32,388 nt of DNA from Candidatus Altimarinota bacterium (GTDB lineage: Bacteria > Patescibacteriota > Gracilibacteria > UBA4473), in the NCBI GenBank assembly GCA_020631075.1, contig JAHDHX010000009.1, forward strand, positions 1 to 32,388. Direction: 5' to 3'. Of the stretch, positions 22,827 through 31,033 are shown in pieces. The notes beneath the pieces were generated by a model. The model was not told where the DNA came from. It ran no database searches and saw nothing but the letters and a program-made list of their open reading frames with translations. How positions within the stretch are numbered: the first letter of the stretch is position 1; each line of letters opens with the position of its first letter. A program made the position numbers and the translations under genes.

Positions 22827-24080
22827 ATGGTGACTGAATCGATCCTTCCCCTGTTGGCTGAGACCGCGGCGGTGCGACACCAGCTGGCGTTGCTGAGTGA
22901 TGACCAACGGCAAGCGCTGGTGCATGACCTAGCGGACGCGGTGCTGGACGCGGTGCCTGAAATATTGGCGGCGAACCAGCGTGACCAAGACCGCATGGCC
23001 GACGACAACCCGAAAAAAGATAGACTGGTGCTGACCCGTGCGCGACTGGAGGCGATAGTGGCGGACACGCACACGGTGGCGGGGCTGACAGACCCGAGTG
23101 GGGTGGTGCTGTCGGCGAGTGAGATCAAACCTGGGTTGCGGTTGCAAAAAGTGACGACGCCGCTGGGGGTGGTGGGGATGATATATGAAGCGCGACCGAA
23201 TGTGACGGTGGATGTGTGTGCGCTGTGCCTGCGGTCGGGGAATGCGGTGGTGCTGCGTGGGGGCTCCGACGCGGAGGAGTCAAACCGAGCGATCGTGGAG
23301 GTGGTGCACGGGGTGCTGGCGCGGCACGGGCTGGCGACAGAACTGGTGCGGCTGTTGCCCGTTGATCGTCAGTATGTGACGGAACTGCTGCAGGCGGACC
23401 AGTATGTGGATATCTTGATCCCGCGGGGTTCGCGGGGGCTGATAGACCATGTGCGGGCCCACGCCACGGTGCCGACCATCGAAACGGGGGCGGGGGTGTG
23501 CCACACGTATGTGACGGCGACGGGGGACCTGGACGCGGGGGCGAACATAGTCGTGAATGCCAAGGTGTCGCGGCCGTCGGTGTGTAATAGCTTGGATACT
23601 ATCCTCGTGGATGGGGCGGTGGTGGCGGAGTTTTTACCCAAGATCGTGGCGGGGATGGGGGCGGCGGAGGTGGAAATATATGCTGATGAGCGGGCGCACG
23701 CGGTGCTGGCGGAGGCGGAGTACCCCCACTTGCAGCGAGCAGCGGAAGGGGCCTGGGGGCGGGAATTTCTGGACTATAAATGCTCGGTGAAGGTGGTGGA
23801 CAGCTATGATGAGGCGCTGGCGCACATTGCGGAGTATTCTTCACGGCACTCGGAGGCGATCGTGACAACGGACGCGGCCCAGGGGGAACGGTTTTTGCAA
23901 GAGGTGGACGCGGCGAATGTGTTTCTGAACGCTTCGACGCGGTTTAGTGATGGGGGGGTGTATGGGCTGGGGGCGGAGATCGGGATCTCGACCCAGAAAC
24001 TGCACGCGCGGGGGCCATTTGCGCTGGAGAAGCTGGTGACGGAGAAGTGGGTCGTGCGCGGGGAAGGGCACGTGCGGTAG
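22827..24080 (+). CDS. proA: Gamma-glutamyl phosphate reductase
   Basis: ProA reduces gamma-glutamyl phosphate to glutamate semialdehyde with NADPH, the second step of proline synthesis. The 417-residue protein has the aldehyde-dehydrogenase-like fold. The family block PLGVVGMIYEARPNVTVDV is at 112-130, LRGGSDAE at 143-150, IPRGSRGLI at 198-206 and the catalytic cysteine is C253 in SVCNSLDTIL. The C-terminal RFSDGGVYGLGAEIGISTQKLHARGP block is intact. Length matches E. coli ProA. It is paired with proB, probably in one transcript. The 52 bases between the genes are T-rich without a clear ribosome-binding site. Confidence 0.97.
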   Translation: MVTESILPLLAETAAVRHQLALLSDDQRQALVHDLADAVLDAVPEILAANQRDQDRMADDNPKKDRLVLTRARLEAIVADTHTVAGLTDPSGVVLSASEIKPGLRLQKVTTPLGVVGMIYEARPNVTVDVCALCLRSGNAVVLRGGSDAEESNRAIVEVVHGVLARHGLATELVRLLPVDRQYVTELLQADQYVDILIPRGSRGLIDHVRAHATVPTIETGAGVCHTYVTATGDLDAGANIVVNAKVSRPSVCNSLDTILVDGAVVAEFLPKIVAGMGAAEVEIYADERAHAVLAEAEYPHLQRAAEGAWGREFLDYKCSVKVVDSYDEALAHIAEYSSRHSEAIVTTDAAQGERFLQEVDAANVFLNASTRFSDGGVYGLGAEIGISTQKLHARGPFALEKLVTEKWVVRGEGHVR

Positions 24081-24091
24081 GGGAAATGAAC

Positions 24092-24118
24092 TTGCAAAAT
24101 GTGGTATAGGTATATAAT
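24092..24118 (+). promoter_or_regulatory. Predicted leaderless promoter of the unknown gene at 24128
   Basis: TATAAT at 24113-24118 is perfect, and the ATG at 24128 follows 9 bases later. TTGCAA (24092-24097) is a -35 candidate with a short 15-base spacer. Transcription would start at about 24125, on the GTGATG at the start. Confidence 0.5.
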
Positions 24119-24127
24119 AAGGGGGTG

Positions 24128-24802
24128 ATGAATACCATACCGACCTATACACGGAGTGAAATAGACGCGATACACAACGCAAAAAATCCGCTGGAGAATG
24201 AGCTGTTTCAAAAAATTTATAGGAAAAATATGGGGAATGTGGTGTTTTTACCGGATGCGGAAAAGAAAATTGGAAAAGATGAATATGGATCAATTGATAT
24301 ATGGGGACCAACCTATGAACGGCCTGCGACTCATTTGATTTGCTTTAATGAGAATCCTGTTGTCAATGAGTACCTCAATAGAGTGCTGTGGACGATAGGG
24401 AGTAGAGATCTGAGGAATCTGAAAAAAAGAAAATTACCTTTGCCTGTCGAAATTGAGCGAATTGGATTTGATGGAAAATTTGAAGACCAAGAAATAAATC
24501 CTTATCGGAAGCCGGTGGCATTTATGAATAAAAAGGGTTCGTTGTCTGTGTTTCAGGGTTACCCTGGGTATTTCTCTAAGTCTATAAGAGGGGTGTTGGA
24601 TTTTGAAAAAATTGGTTTTGATGAGTCTGGGAAGATATTTACCATTGAGCATAAACAGAATATGCAAACGCAGCTAGAGCTGGCACGTCCGTTTGATATC
24701 TATATGGTGGCGTATGTGGACCGAATCAGAAAGAATGCAGCGGAGGTGGGGATAGAATTTGAAAATATTCCCGAGATATTGCCGGTGGATGATCAAGAGT
24801 AA
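24128..24802 (+). CDS. Hypothetical protein, moderately AT-rich
   Basis: This 224-residue soluble protein has no signal peptide or membrane segment and no motif I recognise. It is rich in Lys, Glu, Ile and Asn, with mixed helix and strand propensity. Features of note are RPATHLICFNENPVVNEYLNRVLW (about 60-83) and an aromatic stretch FQGYPGYFSKSIRG near 139-152. Base composition is more AT-rich than proA before it and the Cys-rich gene after it, suggesting a different origin or weak codon adaptation. It has its own -10 box, so it is not simply part of the pro operon. ATG 24128 is preferred over the adjoining GTG 24125, though both fit. Confidence 0.75.
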   Translation: MNTIPTYTRSEIDAIHNAKNPLENELFQKIYRKNMGNVVFLPDAEKKIGKDEYGSIDIWGPTYERPATHLICFNENPVVNEYLNRVLWTIGSRDLRNLKKRKLPLPVEIERIGFDGKFEDQEINPYRKPVAFMNKKGSLSVFQGYPGYFSKSIRGVLDFEKIGFDESGKIFTIEHKQNMQTQLELARPFDIYMVAYVDRIRKNAAEVGIEFENIPEILPVDDQE

Positions 24803-24813
24803 GTGGGAGGGGA

Positions 24814-24842
24814 TTGCTCTGGGGGGGTGAAACGGCTATAAA
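24814..24842 (+). promoter_or_regulatory. Predicted leaderless promoter of the Cys-rich gene
   Basis: TTGCTC (24814-24819) and TATAAA (24837-24842) are 17 bases apart, and ATG 24851 follows 8 bases after the -10 box. The first in-frame ATG (24842) overlaps the -10 box itself, so it is probably not in the mRNA. The spacer contains seven G. Confidence 0.6.
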
Positions 24843-24850
24843 TGGTGGTG

Positions 24851-26479
24851 ATGAAGCGCGTCTGCCCAGTGTCGGGGAAAGAATTTGGGGTGGCGGAAAC
24901 AGATAGGGAGTTTTATGACAAGATGGGGGTGCCCGTGCCGACACTGTGCCCAGAAGAACGGATGCGCCGACGGTTGGCGTGGCGGCCGTCGCGGTTTTTC
25001 TTACGGACGTGTGATGGGTGTGGGGAGCGGGTGTTTAGTTATTTTGACCCGCGGCTGACGACGGTGGTGGCGTATTGTGAGGAGTGCTATCGTAGTGATG
25101 AGTTTGACGCGACGGTGCATGGGCGGAGCTATGACTTTTCGCGGCCGTTTTTTGACCAATTTTCGGAGCTGAGCCGAGTGGTGCCGCGACACACGAGCAA
25201 TGCGATCCAGAATGAAAATAGTGAGTACATCCTGTGTGGGCACCGCAACAAGAACTGTTATATGGCGGATGAGATTGATTTTTCGCGGGAGTGCTTTTAT
25301 GGGTATAACATTCAAAAGTGTCAGGACATAGTGGAGGGGCTGTATGTGCGGGACAGTGAAATAGGGTACCGTTTAGTGAAGGCGGAAAATTGCTATAATG
25401 TGCACTATAGTCGGAATGTGTTTCACTGCTCGGACAGTGCGTTTTTGGCCAATTGTCGGAGTTGTCGGCACTGTTTGTTTTCGACGAATCTGCGCCAGAA
25501 GGAGTACTATGTGTATAACCAACCTGTCAGTAAGGCGGAGTATGAGCGGTTGTGGGGGTTGCTTTTTGGCGGTGATAGGACACTGGTGGCGAAAGCGGAG
25601 CGGGCCTTTGGTGAGTTTGCCCTGCGGCAGCCCGTGCCAGCGGTGCTGCAAAACCAGTGCGAGGACTGTACGGGAAGTTACCTGACGAATAGCAAAAATG
25701 TGCGGGATAGTTTTTGCTGTGATAATTGTCAGGATTGTCGGTATTGCTGGGATATTCACTTTTCGCGGGACTGCATGGATGTGAATATATATGAAGGGGA
25801 GCTGATGTATGAAAGCCTGCACTGTGGGCCGCAAGCGTATGAGAACCGATTTAGTATCTTGACGTGGCACAGCACGCAGGTGACGTATTGTCTGGAGCTG
25901 AATAACTGTTCGCATTTGTTTGGTTGTCGGGGGCTGAAGCGGAAGCAGTACTGTGTGCTGAATAAGCAGTATTCGGCGGCGGAGTATGCGGACCTGTCGG
26001 TGAAGGTGATAGAACACATGAAAAGCACGGGGGAATGGGGGGAGTTTTTTCCCATTGCGATGAGCCCTGTGCCGTATAACCAAACGATGGCGCAGGACTT
26101 GCTGCCGCTGACCCCGACGACGGTGGGGGAATATGGGGCGCGATGGTTGGACCCGCTGGCCCCTGATGCCGTGGTGGCTGGCCGCAAAGCGCCTGAGCGA
26201 TTGCCTGCCAAACGGCCTGTTGAGTTGCTGACTTGTGTAGAGACAGGGCGACCTTACCCCGTGACGGGGCCCGAGTGGCGGTTTTATACGCGGGTGGGGG
26301 TGCCGCTGCCGATGGTGGCGCCAGAGGCGCGAATGCGTCGGCTGTGGCGGACGCTGGGTGAACGGCGGTTGTATGACCGACGGTGTGCGGTGTCAGGGGA
26401 GCCTATGCTCAGTACCTATAGCCCTGAGCGGACAGAGCGGGTGCTGTCGGTGGAGGCGTATTTACAGGAAACTCATTAG
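24851..26479 (+). CDS. Cysteine-rich CPR-type protein of unknown function
   Basis: This 542-residue protein has 30 cysteines, mostly in CxxC or C-x(2-8)-C pairs suggesting several zinc-ribbon-like sites. It has no signal peptide. An N-terminal module (about 1-85: CPVSG...FYDKMGVPVPTLCPEERMRR...CDGCGE...CEEC) is followed by a long central array. That array repeats short units of the NCY..., SR.CF and C..C type (NKNCYMADEIDFSRECFYGY, AENCYNVHYSRNVFHC and others). A degenerate second copy of the N-terminal module closes the protein (about 459-542). I recall large uncharacterised families of this layout in CPR genomes; no function is established. The start is placed at the third-codon downstream ATG because of the promoter. 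Zinc binding is inferred. Confidence 0.85.
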   Translation: MKRVCPVSGKEFGVAETDREFYDKMGVPVPTLCPEERMRRRLAWRPSRFFLRTCDGCGERVFSYFDPRLTTVVAYCEECYRSDEFDATVHGRSYDFSRPFFDQFSELSRVVPRHTSNAIQNENSEYILCGHRNKNCYMADEIDFSRECFYGYNIQKCQDIVEGLYVRDSEIGYRLVKAENCYNVHYSRNVFHCSDSAFLANCRSCRHCLFSTNLRQKEYYVYNQPVSKAEYERLWGLLFGGDRTLVAKAERAFGEFALRQPVPAVLQNQCEDCTGSYLTNSKNVRDSFCCDNCQDCRYCWDIHFSRDCMDVNIYEGELMYESLHCGPQAYENRFSILTWHSTQVTYCLELNNCSHLFGCRGLKRKQYCVLNKQYSAAEYADLSVKVIEHMKSTGEWGEFFPIAMSPVPYNQTMAQDLLPLTPTTVGEYGARWLDPLAPDAVVAGRKAPERLPAKRPVELLTCVETGRPYPVTGPEWRFYTRVGVPLPMVAPEARMRRLWRTLGERRLYDRRCAVSGEPMLSTYSPERTERVLSVEAYLQETH

Positions 26480-26540
26480 AGTAGGGTTGAGTGGGGGGGT
26501 TGTGTGTGGGGGAGGGAGGGGCTAAGGTGGGGGTGAAATT

Positions 26541-26546
26541 TATAAA
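26541..26546 (+). promoter_or_regulatory. -10 box of the fbp-xer operon
   Basis: TATAAA ends 8 bases before the fbp ATG, which again predicts a leaderless transcript. No good -35 box is visible in the G-rich sequence upstream. Confidence 0.5.
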
Positions 26547-26554
26547 AGAAAACG

Positions 26555-27502
26555 ATGGTGAAACACACGACACTGCACCATGTGCTGGATGAACAGGGGA
26601 CGCCGCGGGAGCTGCTGTCGCTGATATATCACATAGCGCGGAGTGCAAAATACATTGACTTTGCGTTGCGGGCGGGGGCGACCGGGACGGTGGAAAACAG
26701 TGCGAATGCTTCGGGGGAGACGCAGTTGCAGCTGGATGTGGTGAGTGATGAAATCATCGAGACGGAGATGCGGAAGTCGGGGTATGCGGCGACTATTATC
26801 TCGGAAGAAAAACGTGAACCAGTGTCGGCGCCTGTGGATGAGGCGCAGCCGCACTTCACCGTGGCGTATGACCCGCTGGATGGGAGCTCTCTGGTGGACG
26901 CGAACCTGGCGGTGGGGTCGATCTTTGCCGTGTGGCCCGGGGCAGACCCCAGCGGGCTGACAGGGCGGGACCTGCTGGCGAGTGCGTATGTGCTGTATGG
27001 GCCGCGGGTGACCCTGACGGTGGCCGTCGCGGGGCAGGGGGTGACGGTGTTTGAACTCAATGATGTGGGGGATTTTGTCCTGACGAAGGAAGGCGTGCGG
27101 GTGGCTGCGGAGTCGAAGTATTTTGCGCCTGGGAACCTGAAAGCGACGAATGAAAACCCGCGGTATGATGCGCTGGTGCGGGGGTACATGGCTCAACCGC
27201 GGACGCTGCGCTACAGCGGGGGGATGGTGCCTGATCTGCACCATATACTGGCCAAGGGGGGTGGGGTGTTTTTGTACCCTGCGGATGAGCAGTACCCGAA
27301 TGGGAAGCTGCGGTTGATGTTTGAGTGTGCGCCGATGGCGCAGATATTTGCCGAGGCGGGGGGACTGGCCCTGACCCAAGCGGGAGAGCCCGTGCTGGAC
27401 CTGCCGTGTGGGGATGTGCATGGGCGGACGACGATCGTGATCGGGGGGGGGGGCGATGTGCGGGAGGCCGTGCGGGTGCTGCGTGGTGAGGCAGTGGCGT
27501 GA
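26555..27502 (+). CDS. fbp: Fructose-1,6-bisphosphatase, class I
   Basis: This enzyme removes the 1-phosphate of fructose 1,6-bisphosphate in gluconeogenesis and related sugar-phosphate routes. The 315-residue protein has the class I metal-site motifs: a glutamate pair at 84-85 (SEE), YDPLDGSS at 105-112, and the substrate segment RYSGGMVPDLHHIL followed by GGGVFLYP and KLRLMFECAPMA. Length is near the usual 330. A run of 11 G (27443-27453) lies within the Gly-rich C-terminal codons. The TGA stop overlaps the ATG of the recombinase gene, so both are expressed together, although no functional link is apparent. Confidence 0.96.
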   Translation: MVKHTTLHHVLDEQGTPRELLSLIYHIARSAKYIDFALRAGATGTVENSANASGETQLQLDVVSDEIIETEMRKSGYAATIISEEKREPVSAPVDEAQPHFTVAYDPLDGSSLVDANLAVGSIFAVWPGADPSGLTGRDLLASAYVLYGPRVTLTVAVAGQGVTVFELNDVGDFVLTKEGVRVAAESKYFAPGNLKATNENPRYDALVRGYMAQPRTLRYSGGMVPDLHHILAKGGGVFLYPADEQYPNGKLRLMFECAPMAQIFAEAGGLALTQAGEPVLDLPCGDVHGRTTIVIGGGGDVREAVRVLRGEAVA

Positions 27503-28431
27503 TGACCATCGAGCAGGCGGTGGCGCGGTATCTGCGGTATTTGCGGCAGGTGCGGCAGGCGTCGCCGTATACGATTCGCAACTATGAGCGGGCGCTGGGT
27601 CTCTTTGCCCAGACGCTGGGGGCGACCCGACCGCTGCGGGAGGTGGGGCTGGGGGAATTGGATGGGTACTATGACGCGGTGTGGGCCCGCCCGACCCGTA
27701 GTGGGGCGCAGATCGCCCCGCGGACACAGCATTTGTATCTGGTCCCTGTGCGTTCGCTGGTGAAGTTTTGCCTGAAGCGAGAGATAGAAACACAGCTGGT
27801 GCCAGAGCAGATAGAGCTGCCGAAGCTGGCCCCGACCGACGTGAAAGGACTGACGGGTGAAGAGCTGGACCGTTTGCGTGGGGTGGGGCACAAAAATGAG
27901 GTGATCGATGCGCGGGATCGGGCGATCGTCGAGACGCTGTATAGCACGGGGATGCGGATAAGCGAGCTGGTGAGCCTGAACCGTGAGCAGATCAACCTGT
28001 CGCTGCGGGAGGTGACGATCGTCGGGAAGGGGGGGAAGCGTCGGACGGTGTATCTGACGGAGCGGGTGTGTGGACTGCTGGAGACGTATTGGGCGCGGCG
28101 AGATGATGCGTGGGGGTGTGCCTTTGCCAATGCGCGACCCCGCCCAGACGAGCACGAAACGAAAGGCGAGTCGCGGCGGCTCTCGCGCACGGCGATAGAG
28201 GTGATGGTGCGCAAACGGGGGCGACTGGCGGGCATTACCCGACCAGTGACCCCGCACCAGCTGCGCCATACCTTTGCCACGCACTTGCTGCGCCATGGTG
28301 CCCAGCTGCGGTCGGTGCAGGAGATGCTGGGGCACTCACACATAGCGACGACGCAGATATACACCCATGTGACGGCGCCTGACCTGAAGCGAACGCATCA
28401 GCAGTATCTGGAGCGGGGAGATGAAGCTTAG
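27502..28431 (+). CDS. Tyrosine recombinase, XerC/XerD family
   Basis: Xer recombinases resolve chromosome dimers at dif sites. The 309-residue protein has the SAM-like N-terminal DNA-binding domain (about 1-95) and a complete catalytic set: R152 (STGMRISEL), K176 (GKGGKRR), H252 and R255 (HQLRHTFATHLL), H278 (LGHSHIATT) and nucleophile Y287 (IYTHV). Length is typical for XerC/D. Whether it is the single chromosomal Xer or an integrase relative cannot be told from sequence alone, but there are no phage genes nearby. ATG 27502 overlaps the fbp stop. The TAG stop lies within the terminator stem. Confidence 0.93.
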   Translation: MTIEQAVARYLRYLRQVRQASPYTIRNYERALGLFAQTLGATRPLREVGLGELDGYYDAVWARPTRSGAQIAPRTQHLYLVPVRSLVKFCLKREIETQLVPEQIELPKLAPTDVKGLTGEELDRLRGVGHKNEVIDARDRAIVETLYSTGMRISELVSLNREQINLSLREVTIVGKGGKRRTVYLTERVCGLLETYWARRDDAWGCAFANARPRPDEHETKGESRRLSRTAIEVMVRKRGRLAGITRPVTPHQLRHTFATHLLRHGAQLRSVQEMLGHSHIATTQIYTHVTAPDLKRTHQQYLERGDEA

Positions 28432-28456
28432 GGAGTATTTACACTCCCTAATTTTT
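28428..28456 (+). terminator. Rho-independent terminator overlapping the recombinase stop codon
   Basis: TTAGGGAGT pairs perfectly with ACTCCCTAA around ATTTAC and runs into TTTTT. The stop codon (28429-28431) is part of the stem. The SNF gene converges from the right. Confidence 0.92.
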
Positions 28457-28464
28457 ACGCCTCT

Positions 28465-29976
28465 TTACGCTTCGATGACGCGGATGGGGTCGTCGGTTTC
28501 GAGCTGGGTGAACCACGCGATGAGCCCACTGACGACAAAGATGCCCACGAGCGGGTAGACGCCCCAGCTGAGGAGGAGTTCGGTGGGGTAGCCTTCATAG
28601 TTGGCGGTGAGGTCGTCACGCAGGCCAGCGACATAGAGCACGGCGATGAGGAGAGGCGCGACGAACTTCATAACAAAGTCGTAGACGGCGCCGAGCTGGA
28701 AGCGTGAGACGGCGTTGAACTGTTGGCGGAGGCGAGCGGCGGGGTAGCCCCAGCCGATGAGGAGGCTCTGGAAAAAGGCGGCGATGAGCACGCCGTGGCC
28801 AAAGACAAAGTGGTCGGTGGTGTCGAGTCGAAAGAGGCCATTCTGGGTGGCGTAGGCCAGTGATGCCAGACAGAAAAGGCCGCAGAAGAGCGCCACGCGG
28901 GTCGAGGTGGAAAACCAGCTGAGGAAGGGGAAGTTGGCCTTGGCGCTGGCGATGATGGTCTCAATGATCGCGAACATGGAGTCGATCGCTAGGGTGAGGA
29001 TGGTCACAAAGAAGAGCACGGCAAACAGCGCCGGGAAGATGGGGAAGGCACTGAGGGCGGCGGGAATAGTGACGAAGGTGAGGACGACCCCTGACTGGAC
29101 CACTTCGGTGAGGGGGGTGCCCTGTGACTGGGCCATAAACCCGAGGGTGCCGAAGACGACCCCTGCGGAGATGAGGCTGACGAGGAGGTCGCCGCCGAGG
29201 ACCCATTTCATGGTGCCGGTGATGTCGGTGTCTTTGGCGTTGTAGGTGGCGTGGAGCACCGTGATGGCGAGCCCTACATTCGCAGAAAAGAAGGCCTGGC
29301 TGAAGGCGTCGCGCCAGAGGCTCAAGCTGGTGAGTTGGGTGAAGTCGGGGGTGAGGAGGTAGGCGAAGCCGTCGCTGGAACCCGGGAGAAAGAAGGCGTT
29401 GATGAACAGGACCACCAGCAAAATGATGGGGAGGGGGACGGTGATGGCGACGACGTTCTCGACGGATTTGATGCCCTTAAACAAGGAAAAGTAGACGGCG
29501 ATGTAGGTGGCGATGAGCCCGAGCACCACAGGGGTGACGTAAGACCCGACGGTGGTGGGGTCGTCGGAGAGTTGGAGGATCTGGCCGAAGAAGAAGGTTT
29601 GGGGGTCGGTGCCCCAACTTAGCGAGAAGCTGTGGTAGAGGTAGTCCCACGTCCAGCCGATGACGGAGGCGTAGTAGGCGGCGAGGAGCATCATGTTGCC
29701 CACGAGGAACAGCCCGACCCAGCGCCCCCATTTGCCGCCGATGCGCGTGAGGGCGCCGGTGATTTCTTGGCGGGTGAACTGGCCGAGGGCGGCCTCCGAC
29801 ACGAGGAAGAAGTACACAAACCCCAGCATGATGATGAGGTAGGCGAGGATGAACGCTGCGCCGCCGTTGTCGTAGACCATGTAGGGGAAACGCCACAAAT
29901 TGCCGAGGCCAGCGGCGGCCCCGATGGTGGCGAGGACAAAGTACCATTTCGAGCGCCAGAGGGAGGATGTATTCAT
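28465..29976 (-). CDS. SNF-family sodium-dependent symporter
   Basis: This 503-residue membrane protein belongs to the neurotransmitter:sodium symporter family (LeuT-like), which imports amino acids or related solutes with Na+. The first helix has the unwound signature AAAGLGNLWRFPYM (about 19-32), followed by NGGAAFILAYLI. About 11-12 helices span the protein. This suits an organism that scavenges amino acids, though the substrate cannot be deduced. ATG 29976 starts directly before the conserved LWRSKWYFVLATIGAA block, and the in-frame extension runs through the promoter and into the tRNA. It is convergent with the recombinase gene. Confidence 0.95.
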   Translation of the reverse strand: MNTSSLWRSKWYFVLATIGAAAGLGNLWRFPYMVYDNGGAAFILAYLIIMLGFVYFFLVSEAALGQFTRQEITGALTRIGGKWGRWVGLFLVGNMMLLAAYYASVIGWTWDYLYHSFSLSWGTDPQTFFFGQILQLSDDPTTVGSYVTPVVLGLIATYIAVYFSLFKGIKSVENVVAITVPLPIILLVVLFINAFFLPGSSDGFAYLLTPDFTQLTSLSLWRDAFSQAFFSANVGLAITVLHATYNAKDTDITGTMKWVLGGDLLVSLISAGVVFGTLGFMAQSQGTPLTEVVQSGVVLTFVTIPAALSAFPIFPALFAVLFFVTILTLAIDSMFAIIETIIASAKANFPFLSWFSTSTRVALFCGLFCLASLAYATQNGLFRLDTTDHFVFGHGVLIAAFFQSLLIGWGYPAARLRQQFNAVSRFQLGAVYDFVMKFVAPLLIAVLYVAGLRDDLTANYEGYPTELLLSWGVYPLVGIFVVSGLIAWFTQLETDDPIRVIEA

Positions 29977-29984
29977 TATTTGGA

Positions 29985-30013
29985 ACTCTAGGGAAAAAAA
30001 GTCGGGAAGGCAA
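29985..30013 (-). promoter_or_regulatory. Predicted leaderless promoter of the SNF gene
   Basis: On the minus strand TTGCCT (30013-30008) and TAGAGT (29990-29985) are 17 bases apart. The ATG follows 8 bases after the -10 box, the same geometry as creD and the Cys-rich gene. Confidence 0.5.
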
Positions 30014-30062
30014 AAAAGGTCACATTCTGGAAGAAATGTGGCTGGTGGTGGAAGTGAAAATG

Positions 30063-30139
30063 TGGTGGAGCATACCAGATTCGAACTGGTGACCTCATGC
30101 ATGCCATGCATGCGCTCTAGCCAACTGAGCTAATGCCCC
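30063..30139 (-). tRNA. tRNA-Ala (anticodon GGC)
   Basis: The 77 nt gene has acceptor stem GGGGCAT/ATGCTCC with one G-T pair and the D arm GCTCAGTTGGCTAGAGC. The anticodon stem CATGC/GCATG has loop ATGGCAT, giving GGC. The T arm is ACCAGTTCGAATCTGGT, the discriminator is A, and CCA is encoded (30063-30065). It reads GCC and GCU codons. Confidence 0.96.
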
Positions 30140-30156
30140 ACAAGCCGACCGATCAT

Positions 30157-30188
30157 AAAAACGCTTGCCAGATGGGCAAGCGTTTTTT
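30157..30188. terminator. Bidirectional terminator-like hairpin
   Basis: CGCTTGCC pairs with GGCAAGCG around AGATG, with five A before and six T after. On the minus strand it would end the LOG-family transcript upstream of tRNA-Ala. Confidence 0.9.
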
Positions 30189-30231
30189 GTTTGAGATTTT
30201 TTGAGGGAATAATTTCTGCCCGTAATTATCG

Positions 30232-30879
30232 CTACTTGTATTTCTCAAAATTAGTACAGATGCGGTTACCGTACTCGTCGTAGAGGGATTTCATGTCCAT
30301 GATGATTTCGTAGGCTTCGTCGATGTTTTTGACGGGGAAGACGTTGTCGAGGTCTTCGGGGCTGGCTTTGCCGCCGCCGATGACGTCTTTTTTGACCCAT
30401 TCGTAGAGGTTGTGCCACATCTCACCCACGAGGATGATGGGGGTGTGGCAGATGTGGCGGACTTGCACGAGCTGCCAGGTGTAGAATAACTCCAGCGCGG
30501 TGCCAATGCCCCCTGGCATGACGACGACGACGTTGCTCAGTCGCATGAAGGTGTCGAGCCGATTGCTGAAGTGCTCACAGTGCTTGTGGATGTCGATATG
30601 GTTGTTTTTTTCGGGTTCCCAGGGGAGCTCGATCGTGAGGCCGATGGAGTGAGACTTTTTACTGACATTGCCTGCCTGGTGGCCTTGGTTGGCGGCGAGC
30701 ATGATGCCCGGGCCACCGCCGCTGACGACGTCGATGTCTTGGCCAGCGAGGCGGTGGGAGAGGTCATAGGTGGCTTGGTAGTATTCGTCGTCTGGCTGGG
30801 TGCGGGCGGAGCCGAATATGGAAACGCGGAAGTCTTTGATGAGGAGTTCTTGCTCGACGGTCAATGTGGTGTGGGCCAT
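30232..30879 (-). CDS. LOG-family (TIGR00730-like) protein
   Basis: This 215-residue cytosolic protein has the Rossmann-like fold motifs of the LOG/lysine-decarboxylase-like family: SIFGSART near 20-27, VVSGGGPGIM (51-60) and PGGIGTALELF (122-132), which carries the family PGGxGTxxE signature. Members characterised elsewhere cleave nucleoside monophosphates to free base and ribose 5-phosphate, including cytokinin activation; the substrate here is unknown. ATG 30879 is preceded by a CA-rich stretch (CACACACACCCCC). The in-frame extension to 31041 looks non-coding. Confidence 0.9.
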   Translation of the reverse strand: MAHTTLTVEQELLIKDFRVSIFGSARTQPDDEYYQATYDLSHRLAGQDIDVVSGGGPGIMLAANQGHQAGNVSKKSHSIGLTIELPWEPEKNNHIDIHKHCEHFSNRLDTFMRLSNVVVVMPGGIGTALELFYTWQLVQVRHICHTPIILVGEMWHNLYEWVKKDVIGGGKASPEDLDNVFPVKNIDEAYEIIMDMKSLYDEYGNRICTNFEKYK

Positions 30880-30919
30880 GGGGGTGTGTGTGTGGAAAAG
30901 TAGAGGCGTGTCAGGAGAC

Positions 30920-30949
30920 AGTATACCGTGGAAAACTGTCGGCTGGCAA
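30920..30949 (-). promoter_or_regulatory. Predicted promoter of the LOG-family gene
   Basis: On the minus strand TTGCCA (30949-30944) and TATACT (30925-30920) are 18 bases apart. The leader would be about 34 nt and CA-rich, without a Shine-Dalgarno sequence. Confidence 0.5.
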
Positions 30950-31033
30950 TGGTGGTGTGTACGGGGTTGGTGGGGAAAATGTGGAAAACTTTTGCACAAA
31001 TAGTGGCAGAGTTTTGCACAGAATTGCCGAGTG

